Shown piece by piece: positions 40,008 to 51,257 of a DNA stretch of 64,000 bases. The translations under genes and the position numbers were made by a program. Numbering within the stretch: position 1 is the first letter of the stretch; each line of letters opens with the position of its first letter. The notes under the pieces are model-generated. The model was given only the letters and a program-made list of their open reading frames with translations. It did no database searches and was not told the DNA's origin. The DNA is taken from contig NZ_JAMBNX010000002.1 of the NCBI RefSeq assembly GCF_023715325.1, positions 62,001-126,000 on the forward strand. Reading direction: 5' to 3'. Source of the DNA: Agromyces mediolanus. Its GTDB lineage: Bacteria > Actinomycetota > Actinomycetes > Actinomycetales > Microbacteriaceae.

Positions 40008-41054
40008 TCAGTTCCCTTCGGTGGGGGTGGTCGGGGTGGCCCGGTGGGCGACGAGGAGCACGTCGTCGCCGAGGCGCTCGACGGCGGTGAACGCGAAGCG
40101 CGGGGCGGCGGAGATCGTGGGCACGCCGAGCTCGCCGAGGGCGAGCTTCGCGCCGCCGAGGAGCGTCGGCGCGAGATAGACGAGGAGCTCGTCGGCGAGG
40201 CCGGCGGCGAGGAACGCGGAGGCGAGCGTCGGGCCGCCCTCCACGAAGAGCGAGCGGATGCCTCGGGCGGCGAGGTCTTCGAGCGCCGCGGCGAGCTCGC
40301 GGCCCTCGTACTGGAGCAGCTCGTGCGGGTGGCGGCGCAGGGCGGCGTCGGCCGGCACGTCGCGGCGGCCGAACACGACGGGGACCGGCTGCTGCTCGAG
40401 CAGGGCGCCGTCGGCGTCGCGGGCGGTGAGCGCTGGGTCGTCGGCGAGGACGGTGCCGGTGCCGACGGCGATGGCGTCGGCGGCGGCCCGGCGGCGGTGC
40501 ACATCGGTGCGCGCGGCGGGACCGGTGATCCACTGGCTCGTGCCGTCGGCCGCCGCGGCGCGACCGTCGAGGCTCGACGCCCACTTCACGGTGACGCGGG
40601 GCCGGCGCGAGCGAGCGGTGAACAGCCAGTCGCCGATCGCGGCCTCGACCTCGTCGGCGAGGAGGCCCTGCTCGACGTCGACGCCCGCGGCGCGGAGGCG
40701 CTCGGCGCCGCCGCGCGAGGCGCGACCGGGATCGGCGACCGCGTAGACGACGCGGGCGATGCCGGCTTCGATGAGCGCGACCGCGCAGGGGCCCGTGCGA
40801 CCCGTGTGGTTGCAGGGTTCGAGGGTGACGACGGCCGTGGCGCCGCGAGCCGCACCCGCGGGGAGCTTCGCGAGGGCGTCGACCTCGGCGTGCGCCGTGC
40901 CGGCCCCGCGGTGCCAGCCCTCGGCGAGCACCTCGCCGTCGGGGGTGAGCAGCACGCAGCCGACTTGCGGGTTCGCCCCCGTCGCGGGCCCGCGGTGGGC
41001 GAGTTCGATCGCCCGACGCATCGCGCGGAGCTCCGCCTCCTGGCCTGCCGTCAT
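40008..41054 (-). CDS. ribD: Bifunctional deaminase / 5-amino-6-(5-phosphoribosylamino)uracil reductase
   Basis: 348 residues. N-terminal zinc deaminase with AGTAHAEVDAL and TLEPCNHTGRTGPC (His, Cys, Cys ligands); C-terminal NADPH reductase with VTVKWASSLDGRAAAADGTSQWITG and LFVEGGPTLASAFLAAGLADELLVYLAP split over two segments. Start MTAGQEAEL (41054) is preferred because upstream in-frame codons run into the riboswitch leader. First gene of the rib operon, controlled by the FMN element at 41134-41265. Confidence 0.94.
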   Translation of the reverse strand: MTAGQEAELRAMRRAIELAHRGPATGANPQVGCVLLTPDGEVLAEGWHRGAGTAHAEVDALAKLPAGAARGATAVVTLEPCNHTGRTGPCAVALIEAGIARVVYAVADPGRASRGGAERLRAAGVDVEQGLLADEVEAAIGDWLFTARSRRPRVTVKWASSLDGRAAAADGTSQWITGPAARTDVHRRRAAADAIAVGTGTVLADDPALTARDADGALLEQQPVPVVFGRRDVPADAALRRHPHELLQYEGRELAAALEDLAARGIRSLFVEGGPTLASAFLAAGLADELLVYLAPTLLGGAKLALGELGVPTISAAPRFAFTAVERLGDDVLLVAHRATPTTPTEGN

Positions 41055-41133
41055 GTCCGTCCTCGTGGTCGAGGCTCCGGGGTGCGCGGCGCGGCGCTCA
41101 TCGGCCGGGCGCGCGAACACTCCTCGGCCGACA

Positions 41134-41265
41134 CGTGCCGCCTCCCATCCGGACTCTCACCGTCGGTACCGGAGTTTCACCGGTTCAACCGCTCGCGCCC
41201 CGAAGGGCGCTCGCGGCTCGCGGACTGTCACCGCCGGTTCGGAATTGCACCGACCCCGGAGCACG
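41134..41265 (-). ncRNA. FMN riboswitch (RFN element)
   Basis: Read on the minus strand it has the RFN consensus blocks in order: GGGGTCGGTGCAATTCCGAA, CCGGCGGTGACAGTCCGCGA, then GGTGAAACTCCGGTACCGAC, GGTGAGAGTCCGGATGGGAG. Closing stem P1 CGTGC/GCACG lies at 41261-41265 and 41134-41138. It sits 80 bases upstream of ribD; the stretch 41055-41133 would be the expression platform. FMN binding is expected to shut off ribDE-BA-H. Confidence 0.95.
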
Positions 41266-41302
41266 TTGTCGTGTTCGATTCTAGGTCAACGCGCTGGCGG
41301 GC

Positions 41303-41374
41303 GGGCTATTCCCGGGTGGAGGGCTGTTCCCGAGTTACGGGCTGTTCCCGAGTTACGGGCTGTTCCCGGGTCGC
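41303..41374. repeat. 18-bp tandem repeat, four copies, after the SorC-type regulator
   Basis: Units start at 41303, 41321, 41339 and 41357, consensus GGGCTGTTCCCGAGTTAC. The middle two are identical. A fifth, poorer unit (41375-41392) contains the regulator's stop codon. It lies between the regulator's 3' end and the start of the rib riboswitch. Confidence 0.92.
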
Positions 41375-41387
41375 CGGCGCTTCCTGG

Positions 41388-42398
41388 CTACGGGGCGCTC
41401 GGCGTCCGCTCGTCGACGAGCGCCCGGGCCGTGCCCTCGTCGGTGATCAGGTCGGTGATGAGGCCGGCGGCGATCGCGCCGCGCAGACTCGGCAGCTTCG
41501 CGCGCCCCGAGACCACGCAGATGCGGCGCGGGGCGCGGCGCAGCACGCCGAAGTCCGGGCCGGTGGCCCGCTCGTTCAGCGGGATGCCGTCGCTCGAACC
41601 GTCCGCGCGGTAGAAGACGGTGGCGACGTCGCCGACGACGCCGTCCGCACTGAGGGCGGCGTAGTCGTCGCGCTCGAGGTAGCCGCCCTGGTAGACCCGG
41701 CTCGCCACCTCGGCGAACGGCGAGCCGACGCCGAACAGGGCGACGTCGAGCCGGCCCTGCAGCTCGAGGAGCCGCTTCGTGCTGCGCTCGCGCCAGAACG
41801 CCTCCTTCGTCGCGGGGTCGTCGAAGAAGGCGGGAACCGGGAACTGCTGCACCTTCGCCCCGAAGGCGTCGCCGAATCGGCGGAGCAGCTCGCTCGCGTA
41901 GAGGATGCCGGTGGTGCGGAGGTTGCCGGCGCCGTTCAGCTGCACGATCTCGCTGTTGTGCGTCGACTTCGGGACGAGATGCCGGCTCACGGCGCTCATC
42001 GTCGACCCCCAGGCGACCCCGACGAGCTGGTTCGAGTCGATGAACCGGCCGAGAATCCGTGCAGCCGAGAGCGCCACGCGGTCGAGTCGATCGACGTCGC
42101 TCGCCTGGTCGGGGACCGGCACGACGTGCGCGGCGATCTCGTGGCGCTCGCGGATCGCCTGCTCGAGCCGGCTCGGCAGATCGAGCGGGGAGTGGATCGA
42201 GATCTCGACGAGACCGCTCGCGCGGGCGTGGCTCAACAGGCGCGAGACCGAGGAACGGGAGGTGTGCAGCTCCGCCGCGATGGCGTCCATCGTGAGGTCC
42301 TGCATGTAGTACAGGTGCGCCGCACGGAGGGCGTCGCGGGTCTTGCCGGCGGGCACCTCGGGGCTGCGGTCGGGGTCGTCCTGCGGGGTCCAGGTCAT
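41388..42398 (-). CDS. SorC/DeoR-type sugar-binding transcriptional regulator of the glycerol genes
   Basis: 336 residues. N-terminal HTH (about 25-65: YYMQDLTMDAIAAELHTSRSSVSRLLSHARASGLVEI). C-terminal SorC effector domain of the phosphosugar-isomerase fold: LDRVALSAARILGRFI, VGVAWGSTMSAVS, VQLNGAGNLRTTGILYASELLRRF, VALFGVGSPF, GVVGDVATVFYRADG. Start ATG 42398 follows AAGGAG (minus strand, 42406-42411). Divergent from glpD with a palindrome right at the leader, and the same palindrome recurs before glpF, so it most likely controls glycerol catabolism with a phosphorylated effector such as glycerol 3-phosphate. This replaces the usual GlpR (DeoR) repressor. Confidence 0.88.
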   Translation of the reverse strand: MTWTPQDDPDRSPEVPAGKTRDALRAAHLYYMQDLTMDAIAAELHTSRSSVSRLLSHARASGLVEISIHSPLDLPSRLEQAIRERHEIAAHVVPVPDQASDVDRLDRVALSAARILGRFIDSNQLVGVAWGSTMSAVSRHLVPKSTHNSEIVQLNGAGNLRTTGILYASELLRRFGDAFGAKVQQFPVPAFFDDPATKEAFWRERSTKRLLELQGRLDVALFGVGSPFAEVASRVYQGGYLERDDYAALSADGVVGDVATVFYRADGSSDGIPLNERATGPDFGVLRRAPRRICVVSGRAKLPSLRGAIAAGLITDLITDEGTARALVDERTPSAP

Positions 42399-42410
42399 CA
42401 CCGGTCTCCT

Positions 42411-42424
42411 TGCACGTTTGTGCA
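42411..42424. promoter_or_regulatory. Operator TGCAC-N4-GTGCA, copy 1 (regulator/glpD)
   Basis: TGCACGTTTGTGCA, perfect 5-bp arms with a four-base spacer, touching the ribosome-binding site of the SorC-type gene. The same motif occurs at 44272-44285 before glpF. Confidence 0.7.
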
Positions 42425-42450
42425 CGCGAGTTGAAAGAAGGTTCGCGTGC
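42422..42450. promoter_or_regulatory. Second dyad in the regulator/glpD intergenic region
   Basis: GCACGCGA (42422-42429) and TCGCGTGC (42443-42450) are exact complements with a 13-base spacer and overlap operator copy 1. Confidence 0.6.
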
Positions 42451-42519
42451 GTTCACGATGTATTCATCCACAGACGGGACGCTTCTGGCAAGCCCGTCGG
42501 CACCGTCGAAAGGACCGGG

Positions 42520-44265
42520 ATGAGCCACACGTCGACGTCGACGCATCCGACTGCCGCGGAGCGGCCCGAGATCGCCGAGCTCCGCGCCCGACCGAGCGCG
42601 CAGGTCGTCGTCATCGGTGGCGGCATCAACGGCATCGCGACCTTCCGCGACCTGGCGCTGCAGGGCGTCGACGTCGTGCTCGTCGAGCGCGACGACTTCG
42701 TCTCTGGCGCCTCCTCCGCGTCCTCGCACATGATCCACGGCGGCATCCGCTACCTGGAGAACGGCGAGTTCCGGCTCGTGCAGGAGTCGGTCACCGAGCG
42801 CAACGCGCTCATCCGCCTCGCGCCGCACTACGTGAAGCCGCTCGAGACGACCGTGCCGATCTTCTCCACCTTCTCCGGCATCCTCTCGGCGCCGCTGCGC
42901 TTCCTCACCCACCGCTCCGGCAAGCCGACCGAGCGCGGGGCGCTGCTCATCAAGACCGGCCTCACGATCTACGACTCGTTCTCCCGCGACGGCGGCAGCG
43001 TGCCGCGCCACCGCTTCCTCGGCCGCAAGCGCACCCTCGCCGAGCTGCCGAAGCTGAACCCCGGCGTGAAGTACACGGCCACGTACTTCGACGCGAGCAT
43101 GCACGACCCCGAGCGGCTCGCCCTCGACGTGCTGCACGACGGGCTCGCCGCGGGCGCGCACGCCCGGGCCGCGAACCACCTGGAGGCCGTCGGCCTCGGG
43201 GTCGGCGGCGTGCGGGTGCGCGACCGGCTGAGCGGCACCGAGTTCGAGCTCGTCGCCGACGTCGTGGTGAACACCTCCGGCCCCTGGACCGACCTCACGA
43301 ACGAGGCGCTCGGCCACGAGACCCGCTTCATGGGCGGCACCAAGGGCTCGCACATCGTGCTCGACCACCCCGAGCTCCTGGAGGCGACCGGGGGCCGCGA
43401 GATCTTCTTCGAGCACGAGGACGGCCGCATCGTGCTGATCTACCCGCTGAAGGGCCGCGTGATGGTCGGCACCACCGACCTCGAGCACGACATGCGGGAG
43501 CCCGCCGTGTGCACCGAGGCGGAGATCGACTACTTCTTCGAGCTCGTCGCGCACGTTTTCCCGGACATCCGGGTCGACCGATCGCAGATCGTGTACCGCT
43601 TCTCCGGCGTGCGCCCGCTGCCCCGCCACGACGACACCCAACCCGGCTTCGTGTCCCGCGACTACCGCATCGAGCGGGCGGAGGCGCCGGGCCGCCGCGG
43701 GACGACCGTGCTGAGCCTCGTCGGCGGCAAGTGGACCACCTTCCGGGCCCTCGCCGAGCACCTCGCGAACGAGGTGCTGGAGCTCCTCGGCACCGAGCGC
43801 CGTCGCAGCACCGCCGGCCTCGCGATCGGCGGTGGCGCTGGGTACCCGACGACGCCGGACGCCCGCCGCGTCTGGGTGGTCTCCCACGGCGACGAGCTCG
43901 GCGCCGCGCGGGCGGAGGAGCTGCTCGAACGCTACGGCACCCGCGCCGAAGCCCTCATCGACGAGCTCGACCCCGCCGAGGACCTCGCGCTCGCGAACCA
44001 CCCCGGCTACAGCCGTCAGGAGGTCGCCTGGCTCGTGCGGCACGAGCGTGTCGCCCGACTCGACGACCTCGTGCTGCGGCGCACCAGCATCGCCTTCACC
44101 GGCACCGCCACGCTGCCGCTCCTCGACGAGCTCGCAGCCATCGCGGGCGAGGTGCTCGGTTGGGACGCCGAGCGGCGGAACGCCGAGGTCGCGGCGACGC
44201 GGCTCCTCCTCGAGGAGCGCCACGGCGTGCGGCTCGCGGCGGCCGAGGTCACCGCAACCCCGTAG
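42520..44265 (+). CDS. glpD: Glycerol-3-phosphate dehydrogenase (FAD, respiratory)
   Basis: 581-residue membrane-associated flavoprotein that oxidises glycerol 3-phosphate to dihydroxyacetone phosphate and reduces menaquinone. FAD motif VVVIGGGINGIATFRDLALQGVDVVLVE at about 29-56 in two parts; ERDDFVSGASSASSHMIHGG, GGTKGSHIVLDHPEL, LIYPLKGRVMVGTTD, FSGVRPL and LSLVGGKWTTFRALAE are all family signatures. The C-terminal cap DUF-type domain is complete. Start ATG 42520 has GAAAGGA upstream. Divergent from the SorC-type regulator and followed by glpF and glpK in the same direction. Confidence 0.95.
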   Translation: MSHTSTSTHPTAAERPEIAELRARPSAQVVVIGGGINGIATFRDLALQGVDVVLVERDDFVSGASSASSHMIHGGIRYLENGEFRLVQESVTERNALIRLAPHYVKPLETTVPIFSTFSGILSAPLRFLTHRSGKPTERGALLIKTGLTIYDSFSRDGGSVPRHRFLGRKRTLAELPKLNPGVKYTATYFDASMHDPERLALDVLHDGLAAGAHARAANHLEAVGLGVGGVRVRDRLSGTEFELVADVVVNTSGPWTDLTNEALGHETRFMGGTKGSHIVLDHPELLEATGGREIFFEHEDGRIVLIYPLKGRVMVGTTDLEHDMREPAVCTEAEIDYFFELVAHVFPDIRVDRSQIVYRFSGVRPLPRHDDTQPGFVSRDYRIERAEAPGRRGTTVLSLVGGKWTTFRALAEHLANEVLELLGTERRRSTAGLAIGGGAGYPTTPDARRVWVVSHGDELGAARAEELLERYGTRAEALIDELDPAEDLALANHPGYSRQEVAWLVRHERVARLDDLVLRRTSIAFTGTATLPLLDELAAIAGEVLGWDAERRNAEVAATRLLLEERHGVRLAAAEVTATP

Positions 44266-44271
44266 CAGATC

Positions 44272-44285
44272 TGCACGGATGTGCA
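44272..44285. promoter_or_regulatory. Operator TGCAC-N4-GTGCA, copy 2 (glpF)
   Basis: TGCACGGATGTGCA, same arms and spacing as 42411-42424, located seven bases after the glpD stop and 117 before glpF. It suggests a separate, co-regulated promoter for glpF-glpK. Confidence 0.7.
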
Positions 44286-44401
44286 CCCGGAAACGCCCCG
44301 CACCGGGGCGCCGGCCGGATAGCGTGCAGCAGGGCCCCTCGGCCCGATGCCACACCGGGGGCGGCGACCCGTGCCGTCCCACCCATTGAAAGAAGGTCAA
44401 C

Positions 44402-45175
44402 GTGGACAATCTCGGCGTCCTGTTCCTCTCGGAACTCGTCGGCACCGCCCTGCTCGTGCTGCTCGGCACGGGCGTCGTCGCCAATGTCGCGCTCGTGCGC
44501 AACAAGGGCTTCAACGGCGGCTTCCTCATGGTCAACATCGGCTGGGGCCTCGCGGTCTTCGCCGGTGTGGTCGTCTCGTACGCCTCCGGCGCGCACCTGA
44601 ACCCGGCGGTCACGCTCGGCCTCGTCGCGAACGGCGCGGAGGAGTTCGGCAACGCCGCGATGGGCACCACCGTCGCCGTGTCGTTCGTCTCGGTGCTGAC
44701 CTACCTCGGCGCACAGATGCTCGGCGCGTTCCTCGGTGCCGTCGTCACCTGGCTCGCGTACAAGCAGCACTTCGACGCCGAGCCCGAGGCCGCGAACAAG
44801 CTCGGCGTGTTCTCGACCGGGCCGGCGATCCGCTCCTACGGCTGGAACCTCGTCACCGAGATCATCGGCACCTTCGTGCTGGTCTTCGTCGTGATCGGCT
44901 TCGGCCGCAACGGCGACGCCTCCGGCCTCGCCGCGCTCGGCGCCCTGCCTGTCGCGCTCCTCGTGATCGGAATCGGCGCCTCCCTCGGTGGCCCGACCGG
45001 CTACGCGATCAACCCGGCCCGTGACCTCGGCCCGCGCATCGCGCACGCCATCCTGCCGATCAAGGGCAAGGGGTCGAGCGACTGGAGCTACTCCTGGGTG
45101 CCCGTCGTCGGCCCGATCGTCGGCGGCGTCCTCGCCGGCCTCGCGGCGACCCCGCTGCTGCCCATCCTCGGCTGA
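44402..45175 (+). CDS. glpF: Glycerol uptake facilitator (aquaglyceroporin)
   Basis: 257-residue MIP channel, six helices plus two half-helices. First NPA box Asn67-Pro-Ala in SGAHLNPAVTLG; second in GYAINPARDLGPR near residue 202, the Asp/Arg context of glycerol-conducting members. GTG start at 44402 with AAGAAGG just upstream. It lets glycerol diffuse in for phosphorylation by GlpK, encoded 51 bases downstream. Confidence 0.95.
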   Translation: MDNLGVLFLSELVGTALLVLLGTGVVANVALVRNKGFNGGFLMVNIGWGLAVFAGVVVSYASGAHLNPAVTLGLVANGAEEFGNAAMGTTVAVSFVSVLTYLGAQMLGAFLGAVVTWLAYKQHFDAEPEAANKLGVFSTGPAIRSYGWNLVTEIIGTFVLVFVVIGFGRNGDASGLAALGALPVALLVIGIGASLGGPTGYAINPARDLGPRIAHAILPIKGKGSSDWSYSWVPVVGPIVGGVLAGLAATPLLPILG

Positions 45176-45226
45176 GCCGCACCGATTCCCACCCACCACC
45201 CGCACTGACAGCAACGGAGTTCTCAG

Positions 45227-46741
45227 ATGGCTGACTACGTCCTCGCGATCGACCAGGGCACGACCTCGTCGCGCGCGATCATCTTCGACAAGTCCGGCTC
45301 GATCGTCTCGACCGGACAGCTCGAGCACGAGCAGATCTTCCCGAAGGCCGGCTGGGTCGAGCACGACCCGAAGGAGATCTGGAACAACACCCGCGAGGTC
45401 ATCGGCCAGGCCCTCGCCAAGGCCGACCTCACCCGCCACGACATCGCCGCGGTCGGCATCACGAACCAGCGCGAGACCGCCGTCGTCTGGGACAAGACCA
45501 CCGGCCAGCCCGTGTACAACGCGATCGTCTGGCAGGACACCCGCACCCAGGACATCGTCGACCGCCTCGCCGCGGACGGCGGCGTCGAGCGCTTCAAGGC
45601 CAAGGTCGGGCTGCCCCTCGCGACGTACTTCTCCGGGACGAAGATCGTCTGGATCCTCGAGAACGTCGAGGGTGCCCGCGAGAAGGCCGAGGCGGGGAAC
45701 CTCCTGTTCGGCACCACCGACAGCTGGGTGCTCTGGAACCTCACCGGCGGGGTCGACGGCGGCGTGCACGCCACCGACGTCACCAACGCGAGCCGCACGA
45801 TGTTCATGGACCTCGAGACCCTCGCCTGGGACGACGAGATCCTGGCCGCCTTCGGCGTGCCGCGCTCGATGCTCCCGGAGATCAAGAGCTCCTCCGAGGT
45901 CTACGGCGTCGCCGAGGCATCCAGCCTGCTGCGCGAGACGCCGATCGCCGGCATCCTCGGCGACCAGCAGGCCGCGACCTTCGGGCAGGCCGCGTTCGAG
46001 GCCGGCGAGGCGAAGAACACCTACGGTACGGGCAACTTCCTGATCTTCAACACCGGCACGGACATCGTGCACTCGAAGAACGGGCTGCTCACGACCGTCG
46101 GCTACAAGCTCGGCGACGCCCCGGTGCACTACGCGCTCGAGGGGTCGATCGCCGTCACCGGCTCGCTCATCCAGTGGCTGCGCGACAACCTCGGGCTGAT
46201 CAGCTCGGCGGCCGAGGTCGAGGAGCTCGCGAAGGGGGTCGAGGACAACGGCGGCGCGTACTTCGTGCCGGCGTTCTCGGGCCTGTTCGCGCCGTACTGG
46301 CGCCCGGACGCGCGCGGCGCGCTCGTGGGGCTCACCCGCTACGTGAACAAGGGCCACATCGCCCGGGCCGCGCTCGAGGCGATCGCCTTCCAGACCCGCG
46401 ACGTGATCGAGGCCGTGAACGCGGATGCCGGGGTCGACCTGACGGAGCTCCGCGTCGACGGCGGGGCGACGGCGAACGACACCCTGCTGCAGTTCCAGGC
46501 CGACATCCTGGGCGTCCCGGTCGTGCGCCCGGTCGTCGCGGAGACGACGGCGCTCGGCGCGGCCTACGCCGCCGGCCTCGCCGTCGGCTTCTGGTCGGGG
46601 CTCGACGACCTCAGCGCCAACTGGCAGGAGGACCGCCGCTGGACCCCGTCGATGGACGAGGCCGAGCGCGCACGCCTCGACCGCAACTGGAAGAAGGCCG
46701 TCACGAAGACCCTCGACTGGGTCGACGACGACGTGCGCTGA
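45227..46741 (+). CDS. glpK: Glycerol kinase
   Basis: 504 residues, FGGY family. [16 protein letters not shown] at the N terminus, [69 protein letters not shown], and the FGGY-type signature [21 protein letters not shown] in two pieces. It traps glycerol as glycerol 3-phosphate. Last gene of the glycerol cluster and followed by two hairpins. Confidence 0.97.
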   Translation: MADYVLAIDQGTTSSRAIIFDKSGSIVSTGQLEHEQIFPKAGWVEHDPKEIWNNTREVIGQALAKADLTRHDIAAVGITNQRETAVVWDKTTGQPVYNAIVWQDTRTQDIVDRLAADGGVERFKAKVGLPLATYFSGTKIVWILENVEGAREKAEAGNLLFGTTDSWVLWNLTGGVDGGVHATDVTNASRTMFMDLETLAWDDEILAAFGVPRSMLPEIKSSSEVYGVAEASSLLRETPIAGILGDQQAATFGQAAFEAGEAKNTYGTGNFLIFNTGTDIVHSKNGLLTTVGYKLGDAPVHYALEGSIAVTGSLIQWLRDNLGLISSAAEVEELAKGVEDNGGAYFVPAFSGLFAPYWRPDARGALVGLTRYVNKGHIARAALEAIAFQTRDVIEAVNADAGVDLTELRVDGGATANDTLLQFQADILGVPVVRPVVAETTALGAAYAAGLAVGFWSGLDDLSANWQEDRRWTPSMDEAERARLDRNWKKAVTKTLDWVDDDVR

Positions 46742-46752
46742 TTCAGCGCACC

Positions 46753-46811
46753 CGGGTCCTGGGGAGGACCCGAAGGGGAGGACGGGCCGGATGCCGAGGG
46801 CATCCGGCCCG
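46753..46811 (+). terminator. Double hairpin after glpK
   Basis: Stem 1: CGGGTCCT/AGGACCCG (46753-46760, 46765-46772). Stem 2: 13 bp, CGGGCCGGATGCC (46783-46795) with 46799-46811 and a three-base loop. Confidence 0.75.
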
Positions 46812-46857
46812 TTCGCGTCTCCTGAGGGGCCGCGGCGTCGTGAGCCGTAGCGAAGCC

Positions 46858-46941
46858 GTCGGCCCAGCCCGGCGGGTCGTCGGCCCAGCCGGGCGGGTCG
46901 TCGGGCCAGCCGGGCGGGTCGTCGGCCCAGCCCCCGGGTCG

Positions 46942-46960
<19 letters not shown>
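46858..46960. repeat. 21-bp tandem repeat running into the 3' end of the HAD gene
   Basis: Units start at 46858, 46879, 46900 and 46921 (last one 20 bases), consensus GTCGGCCCAGCCGGGCGGGT. A fifth unit (46941-46960) is the last codons and stop of the HAD gene at 46942, so the array looks like repeated copies of that gene's end. Confidence 0.9.
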
Positions 46961-49634
<2,674 letters not shown>

Positions 49635-49705
49635 GAATCGATCCTACGGGAGCCCGCCGACACGGCGACGCCCGGGCGGTGCGGCCCAGGCGGGACCCGT
49701 CCGGG

Positions 49706-51016
49706 TCAGTGCCGGTCGGCCGGGCCCGGGCCGGCCTGCTCGATCTCCTCCAGCTCGAGCCGCGCCCGCTCGAGGCGACGACGTGCCGGGAAGCGGGCCA
49801 ACCAGCCGGACTCGCCGAGCTCCTGCTCGGCCTCCCGCACCCGCACCTTCGCCGCCGTGACGAGTGCCCGGTGCTCCTCGGCGAGCCGCTCGGCCTCGAG
49901 CTGCTCCGGCGTCACCATCCGCAGCGATTCGTGCGCGTCCTCCGCCTCCACCGCGATCCACGCGGAGGCCACGAGGATGACGATGCTCGTCAGGCGGAAC
50001 CAGAGCAGGAGCCCGATGAAGACGGTGAAGGTCGCGAGCAGGGGGTTCCGCGAGGTGCTGGACAGCAGCAAGCCGCTGAACAGCTGCAGCACCGAGAGCC
50101 CGGCCGAGCCGAGCAGCGAGCCGATCCACATCCGCCGCCACGGCATCGCCGCACCCGAGAGGAAGCGGAACAGCACGGCGAGGGCGAGCGTGTCGATGAT
50201 GAACACCGCCACGAGCGACCCGAGCTGCACGAAGAAGGTGAACCACCCCGACTCGTTGCTCCAGCCGAGCAGGGAGAACACCCAGCTCACGAACGAGGTC
50301 GCGCCGACCGAGAGCACGGAGGCGAGGAGGAGGACGAGCCCGAAGCCGAGCCCGGCCAGCAGGTCGCGCGCCTTCAGCAGGAGATAGGCGCGCGTGTCCT
50401 TGGGCAGGCCGAAGATCGAGCGCACCGCGGTGCGGGTGTAGGTGATCCAGCCGATCGCGGTCCAGATCAGGCCGGCGAGGGCGATGGCGCCCGTCCAGCC
50501 GAAGAGGCTGGTGCTGGAGCGGGCGATCTCGGCGACGTCCTGCTCCGAGATGACGCCTGCGCTGCCGTCGTCGCCGACCAGCCCCGGGGCGAGGGTGTTG
50601 ATGAGCCCGAGCAGCGCGTTCAGCGCATCGGGATTGTTCGTGAACCAGAGGCCGACGACCGCGAAGACGACGTACAGCGCCGCGAACACCGCGAACAGGG
50701 CCTGGTAGCTGAGCCCCGCCGCGAGGATGAAGCCGTTGCGATCGAGGAAGCGCCGCCACACCCGCACCGGGAACAGCGCGAGGGTGCGCTGGGTGATCGC
50801 CGTCACCCGCTTGATCGGCTCGTCGAAGCGCTGCCGGAGGGGCTGCTCCGCGGTCTCGAGCCGCTGCTTCGCCTCCTGCTCGGCGACGGTGAGCTCGGCG
50901 CGGATCCTGGCGCTCCGGGACTCCGGCGGCTCCGGCGCGGATGCCTCGTCATGGGCAGGCCCGGGCGGGGGCGCGCCTGCGCGCCGCGCCGGCCCCGAGG
51001 CATCCCGTCCGCTCAC
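49706..51016 (-). CDS. YihY/UPF0761 (BrkB-like) membrane protein
   Basis: 436 residues, GTG start. Charged N terminus with a coiled-coil-like part (RAELTVAEQEAKQRLETAEQPLRQRFDEP), six membrane segments from about 95 to 365 (GFILAAGLSYQALFAVFAALYVVF, GWTGAIALAGLIWTAIGWITYTRTAVRSIFG, and others), then a charged helical tail (LEAERLAEEHRALV, RRRLERARLELEEIE). These match the YihY/BrkB family, whose function is unsettled; the old RNase BN label is not supported. A TATGGT box on the minus strand (51023-51028) six bases before GTG supports this start. Confidence 0.88.
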   Translation of the reverse strand: MSGRDASGPARRAGAPPPGPAHDEASAPEPPESRSARIRAELTVAEQEAKQRLETAEQPLRQRFDEPIKRVTAITQRTLALFPVRVWRRFLDRNGFILAAGLSYQALFAVFAALYVVFAVVGLWFTNNPDALNALLGLINTLAPGLVGDDGSAGVISEQDVAEIARSSTSLFGWTGAIALAGLIWTAIGWITYTRTAVRSIFGLPKDTRAYLLLKARDLLAGLGFGLVLLLASVLSVGATSFVSWVFSLLGWSNESGWFTFFVQLGSLVAVFIIDTLALAVLFRFLSGAAMPWRRMWIGSLLGSAGLSVLQLFSGLLLSSTSRNPLLATFTVFIGLLLWFRLTSIVILVASAWIAVEAEDAHESLRMVTPEQLEAERLAEEHRALVTAAKVRVREAEQELGESGWLARFPARRRLERARLELEEIEQAGPGPADRH

Positions 51017-51257
51017 GCTCTCACCATACCGACGGGCCTCCGGCGGCGGGGCGTCGGGCCTGGCGCGGCGCCCACCCCGGCCCGGGCCTGCTCTGAGCCG
51101 GGCTCGGGGCCCGCCATGAGCCCCGCTCGGGGGACACCCCGCTTTCGGGGGGTCGAAGGTGAGGAATCCTTGCGGATGGCGCCGAAGTGTGGCAGAACTG
51201 GCGCCAGCTGACCCGAAGTTCGAGCCGGCTCCAACCCGATGAAACACAGGAGCTGTC

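Noticed and set aside
41303..41374. 18-bp tandem array considered as a coding repeat
   Set aside because: It lies after the regulator's stop and before the riboswitch, and no plausible gene spans it.
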